DNA of 64,000 nt from Leptospira bandrabouensis (GTDB lineage: Bacteria; Spirochaetota; Leptospiria; Leptospirales; Leptospiraceae), in contig NZ_RQHT01000014.1 of the NCBI RefSeq assembly GCF_004770905.1, positions 1,979,001 to 2,043,000 of the forward strand, in the 5' to 3' direction. Below, piece by piece: positions 62,341-64,000 of this stretch (positions are counted from its first letter, which is position 1; each line of letters starts with the position of its first letter). The notes beneath the pieces were generated by a model. The model made no database searches and had not been told where the DNA came from. It saw only the letters and a program-made list of their open reading frames with translations. The position numbers and the translations under genes are program-made.

Positions 62341-62974
62341 TATAAAGAAGCATCACTAAAAAACCCATTGCAATTTGAAAGATATAAGCGGAATACGAAA
62401 ATCCTTGGTAGGCAAGATAAGCTGTAACACCTAATACCATTTCTGGAACTAATACGTAGTAGGCGACTTTTCCCCACATCTTTACATTTTGAGGATACCA
62501 AGATCCTAAAATCCACATAGTGGCTTCCGAGGTTCCAAAAATAGCTAATGCAACAATTCCAACCCAAAGGCAAGTTCCTACAATCGAAACTGACATCTCC
62601 TCCAGTTTGATTCCCGTATACACGCAGATAAAAAGTGGGATGGCCCAAAGTCCTGCCATATACCCAGATACAGTTCCAATTTTCAAAAAACCATCCTCAG
62701 GGAAAACTAAGATTTGTAAGGCGCTAGAGAGAAACCAATCGGGAAATATCATAAGGATCGATAAAGGAACCAAAAATTTCCAAATACGAAACGGAGTATG
62801 CCAACGAAGTAACAAACTTAAACCAGCAAAACTGATATGAAATAACAAGGTGAGGGAGGCAAGTTTGATTCCGGATGGACTTTGTGACCAATACATAACA
62901 AATCCGGAGATTATACTAAATACTAAAAAATACAAAGCCAATAGGAATTCTTCTGCAAGGAACTTAGGTTTCAT
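62294..62974 (-). CDS. polytopic membrane protein of unknown function
   Basis: This is a 226-residue protein with about seven hydrophobic helices, beginning at MKPKFLAEEFLLALYF. The frame stays open to 63103 but that part is the complement of the tRNA-Val gene and its spacer, so the ATG at 62974 is the sensible start. Conserved-looking polar residues sit between helices (RWHTPFRIWK, FPDWFLSS, SWYPQNVKMW). I do not recognise the family. It is first in the set with two SGNH proteins and the MBOAT transferase and may be a membrane component of that system. Confidence 0.65.
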   Translation of the reverse strand: MKPKFLAEEFLLALYFLVFSIISGFVMYWSQSPSGIKLASLTLLFHISFAGLSLLLRWHTPFRIWKFLVPLSILMIFPDWFLSSALQILVFPEDGFLKIGTVSGYMAGLWAIPLFICVYTGIKLEEMSVSIVGTCLWVGIVALAIFGTSEATMWILGSWYPQNVKMWGKVAYYVLVPEMVLGVTAYLAYQGFSYSAYIFQIAMGFLVMLLYIGNLSFFYLLIEKIL

Positions 62975-63066
62975 CGCTTCGAAGTTTAAGGATGATTGGA
63001 AAGGATGCAAGTCGAAACTGAAAGGAATTGATACGAAAAAATGAAAATGCGAAGATGATCGATACT

Positions 63067-63140
<74 letters not shown>

Positions 63141-63154
63141 AAGGTAAAACCACT

Positions 63155-64000
63155 TCACCAGAGCCGAGCCCACCGTAAAGTACGATTTCGAAGCCGGTTC
63201 CGGATAGAAAAATCTTCGCTCATCCGGTCCGCTAATCGGTTTGGTTTGGTAAGATCAGGAATTAAAAGAACCAAATTGTCTTTGGCTCGGGAAAGGCCAA
63301 CATAGAGAATCCTTCTTTCTTCCGCTTCATCTATATCTTCTAAGTCTTCACTCCAGCCAAATACCAAATCCAGTAGGACGGTGGCAAATTCTAATCCTTT
63401 GGCACTATGGATGGTCATGACTTGCAAAGGAGGAACTCCATTTTCGATCCACTCTCTTTTTCTGTAGTTACTGCGAGTGAGGATCACAGCAGAGGAATCC
63501 ATATTATACCAGTCCTTCCAAATTTTTATAGGATCTTCTTTGGAATCTTTAATTCTTTTTACAAGAAAAACCCCTTTTTCTTTGCGGAAGGTTTTTACCT
63601 GTTTGGTGATTTTCTCTTTATTTTTTTTTAAGGGAAGTAAAGAGGATTGTATGATTGAGTTCTTAGAACGATAGTTAGTGGATAAAAAGAATTGGATCAC
63701 ATTAGGAAAATGATGGGGGAATTCTAAAAAAGGTTTGGGAGTGGCCCCGCGAAATCCATAGATGGCCTGCCAATCATCCCCGACTACAGTGATGGATTGA
63801 AAATCCATTTTTTTTATGATTTGGAGTTGGACTTCATCCGTATCTTGAAACTCGTCTATAATCAAAGTTTTCCATTTGTTTTTGACTGCATTTGCAGGTT
63901 CTGTATCCAGAAACTTTAGGAAATCAAAAATCAAATCATCAAATTCAAAATAATAATTTTGATTTTTCCATAATTGGAAAGAGGTTTGGAATGATACGTA
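63155..64000 (-). CDS. UvrD/Rep-type helicase, C-terminal part
   Basis: The gene runs off the right edge, so its N-terminus is missing; 281 residues are visible. Motif II is WKTLIIDEFQDTDEVQ, motif III is ITVVGDDWQAIYGFRGA, motif IV is LSTNYRS, motif V is VMTIHSAKGLEFATVLL, and motif VI is EERRILYVGLSRAKDNLVLL. These are the hallmarks of superfamily 1A DNA helicases. The short C-terminus after motif VI suggests a UvrD-like or smaller helicase rather than AddA/RecB, but this cannot be settled here. It is followed by tRNA-Val. Confidence 0.9.
   Translation of the reverse strand, partial: YVSFQTSFQLWKNQNYYFEFDDLIFDFLKFLDTEPANAVKNKWKTLIIDEFQDTDEVQLQIIKKMDFQSITVVGDDWQAIYGFRGATPKPFLEFPHHFPNVIQFFLSTNYRSKNSIIQSSLLPLKKNKEKITKQVKTFRKEKGVFLVKRIKDSKEDPIKIWKDWYNMDSSAVILTRSNYRKREWIENGVPPLQVMTIHSAKGLEFATVLLDLVFGWSEDLEDIDEAEERRILYVGLSRAKDNLVLLIPDLTKPNRLADRMSEDFSIRNRLRNRTLRWARLW

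Overview
The window looks like chromosome from a spirochaete of the genus Leptospira, probably a saprophytic (L. biflexa/L. meyeri-like) species. The DNA is AT-rich and there are many lipoproteins with loose spirochaetal lipoboxes. Class III nucleotidyl cyclases with varied sensor domains, PilZ and HDOD signalling genes, a che operon and an ABC-D/GH94 pair are all present. This assignment rests on protein character and gene style; no 16S gene is present. I see no insertion sequence, prophage or CRISPR array. One tRNA gene is present (Val, GAC).

Layout. 0-6 kb: end of a membrane protein, a FecR-domain lipoprotein, a methyl-accepting chemotaxis protein and an alginate-export-type beta-barrel. 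6-11.9 kb: a CitE/HpcH-type lyase, a truncated hemoglobin behind a GC-rich tract, a transcarbamylase with an unusual substrate loop, a PilZ protein, a di-haem cytochrome c peroxidase and pyrE. 11.9-16 kb: a LolD/MacB-type ABC pair. 16-24.3 kb: a six-subunit membrane complex related to complex I and group 4 [NiFe] hydrogenases. It lacks the Ni-binding cysteines and the proximal Fe-S cluster ligands, and is followed 5 bp later by a receiver-like cyclase. 24.3-32.3 kb: HDOD, SpoIID and RlmD-type genes, a 7TM cyclase, and an overlapping photolyase-clpS-alkD operon. 32.3-34.4 kb: amtB-glnK behind a sigma-54-like promoter.

34.4-40.8 kb: a GH94 phosphorylase translationally coupled to an ABC-D-type protein with a wrecked ATPase site, then a [2Fe-2S]-cyclase with a globin-like tail. 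40.9-42.4 kb: a hydrolase-TetR operon behind two perfect operators. 42.5-48.1 kb: thrS, infC-rpmI-rplT, zapB-like, zapA and fau. 48.2-57.9 kb: one long + strand run of cheW, a cheA-cheC fusion, cheB, cheY, scpA, scpB, pheA, tyrA and a NamZ-like gene. 57.9-64 kb: lemA, then on the minus strand tRNA-Val, a membrane protein, two SGNH proteins and an MBOAT acyltransferase, and the C-terminal part of a UvrD-type helicase.

The strongest candidates for under-described biology are the cysteine-stripped hydrogenase-like complex with its linked cyclase, the pseudo-ATPase ABC protein coupled to a glycan phosphorylase, the FeS-cyclase-globin-like fusion and the CheA-CheC fusion. All functional statements come from reading motifs by eye; no database search was run.
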